Assembly (NCBI GenBank): GCA_947497675.1
Contig: CANMHY010000055.1
Location: 1 to 6,117, forward strand
From: Alphaproteobacteria bacterium
GTDB lineage: Bacteria; Pseudomonadota; Alphaproteobacteria; 16-39-46
Direction: 5' to 3'
Length of the DNA stretch: 6,117 nt
A program made the position numbers and the translations under genes. The notes beneath the pieces are model-generated. The model made no database searches and had not been told where the DNA came from. It saw only the letters and a list, made by a program, of their open reading frames with translations. How positions within the stretch are numbered: position 1 is the stretch's first letter; every line of letters starts with the position of its first letter. This document shows positions 5,445 through 6,117 of this stretch, one piece after another.

Positions 5445-6117
5445 TTAATCTAATAATTTTTCTGTAACTTTTTCTTCATGACGTAGTATGTAGGCGTGCA
5501 CATATCTTTTATCATAGGGGCCATATTTAAATCCTGATGCGCCTTCTAGGATAGATTTGTTATGTTCGAGAAGACCTAAATGTTCATAATTTTCATCCAA
5601 GAGATCGATCATGGCTGCATAGAGATGGAAATTATAAGGCGTGATTGTTAACACTTTTAGATCCTTCCAGTCTTCTGTTAGATAATATTTTGCTCTGTGA
5701 GCTCTGGTTGGTTGCCACAAATAGAGTTTTTCTTCATCTTTTATGATGTCCTCATACTTTTTTAAATGAGATTCTTCCTCCTTACAAAAAAGATCCCACG
5801 AGGAACTTGATTCAGAGGTTGACGGGGCAGCGCTGGCAAGCTGTTCTATAAGACCCTTATAAAATGACTCTGAAACACGTGGATTACCAAGATAAGTGAT
5901 TGTCAATCCAAATTGATTTCTAAAGCTATCAACAAGTGTGTCTACAGTTGCTTTAATTTGTTGAGCAAGGGCTGCGATCTCAGAGTTGGAAGACAGAAGA
6001 AGATTTGTGGGGAGAGGGATGGAAGGGTCTTTCTCGTTTGGAGTGCCAGAATCAGCATCTGGAGATGGCAGAGCAGATTTTGGAGCAGAGGATGAAGGTG
6101 GATTTAGTAATAAATAA
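5445..6117 (-). CDS. Unrecognised protein, C-terminal part (start beyond right edge)
   Basis: The frame ending at TAA 5445-5447 is open to the window edge (last full codon begins at 6116), giving at least 223 residues with no ATG in the upstream part. The TTG at 5906 is therefore not the real start. The visible protein begins with YLLL and a Pro/Ser-rich low-complexity stretch (about residues 5-40). A short helical segment EIAALAQQIKATVDTLVDSF follows (about 44-63), then NQFGLTITYLGNPRVSE, a Ser-rich patch (APSTSESSSSW), a charged helix (KEEESHLKKYEDIIKDEEK) and an aromatic-rich C-terminal part with TITPYNFHLYAAMIDLLDE and GFKYGPYDKRYVHAYILRHE. I do not recognise a family. The Pro/Ser linker suggests a secreted or envelope protein with an N-terminal signal or anchor outside the window; this is inference. 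It converges on rpiB across a shared terminator. Confidence 0.75.
   Translation of the reverse strand, partial: YLLLNPPSSSAPKSALPSPDADSGTPNEKDPSIPLPTNLLLSSNSEIAALAQQIKATVDTLVDSFRNQFGLTITYLGNPRVSESFYKGLIEQLASAAPSTSESSSSWDLFCKEEESHLKKYEDIIKDEEKLYLWQPTRAHRAKYYLTEDWKDLKVLTITPYNFHLYAAMIDLLDENYEHLGLLEHNKSILEGASGFKYGPYDKRYVHAYILRHEEKVTEKLLD

Noticed and set aside
5445..5906. Complete 153-residue protein starting at TTG 5906
   Set aside because: The frame remains open upstream to the window edge, no ribosome binding site supports the TTG, and the upstream residues look like part of the same protein.
5913..6095. A 60-codon plus-strand ORF near the right edge
   Set aside because: It lies antisense to the open minus-strand frame and shows no recognisable motif.
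1..6117. CRISPR arrays, tRNA or rRNA genes, defence systems
   Set aside because: No regularly spaced repeats, no tRNA or rRNA signatures, and no recognisable defence-gene domains were seen on either strand.

Overview
This window most likely comes from an AT-rich alphaproteobacterium of the host-associated or endosymbiont type. The clues are the gene order mlaE (with an N-terminal STAS domain), mlaF, mlaD, then an ABC-transport auxiliary lipoprotein, an alphaproteobacterial style of Mla/MCE operon, together with decaying IS66- and IS1634-type transposons. A Holosporales-like lineage would fit, but nothing here proves the taxon.

Layout. (1) 1-902, plus strand, is a pile-up of mobile-element debris. 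It holds the 3' end of an IS66-family element whose right terminal repeat ends at 259, the 3' part of a second transposase that the IS66 element appears to have interrupted (260-602), and a 5'-truncated, frameshifted IS1634-type transposase remnant (about 644-902). (2) 1057-4564, minus strand, is a compact four-gene lipid-transport operon: MlaE-type permease, MlaF-type ATPase, MlaD-type MCE protein, PqiC-type lipoprotein. The junctions are zero-gap or overlapping. (3) 4565-4913 is a divergent intergenic region. It holds a 29-codon remnant matching the start of DUF952 proteins and a small perfect inverted repeat. (4) 4914-5351, plus strand, is rpiB, with a strong stem-loop terminator at 5376-5424. 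(5) From 5445 to the right edge, minus strand, lies the 3' part of an unrecognised protein gene with a Pro/Ser-rich stretch. It is open to the window edge, so its true start lies outside.

How the genes work together. The four operon products should form one envelope-spanning machine. MlaF and MlaE form the inner-membrane ABC core, with the STAS domain of MlaE standing in for a separate MlaB. MlaD forms an MCE ring with a long helical C-terminal extension. The lipoprotein is the likely outer-membrane partner. No MlaC-like soluble carrier gene is visible. rpiB (pentose-phosphate interconversion) is a separate transcription unit diverging from the operon.

I did not find convincing evidence of a wholly new system. 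The least explained items are the partial gene at the right edge and the truncated DUF952 ORF with its intact ribosome binding site.
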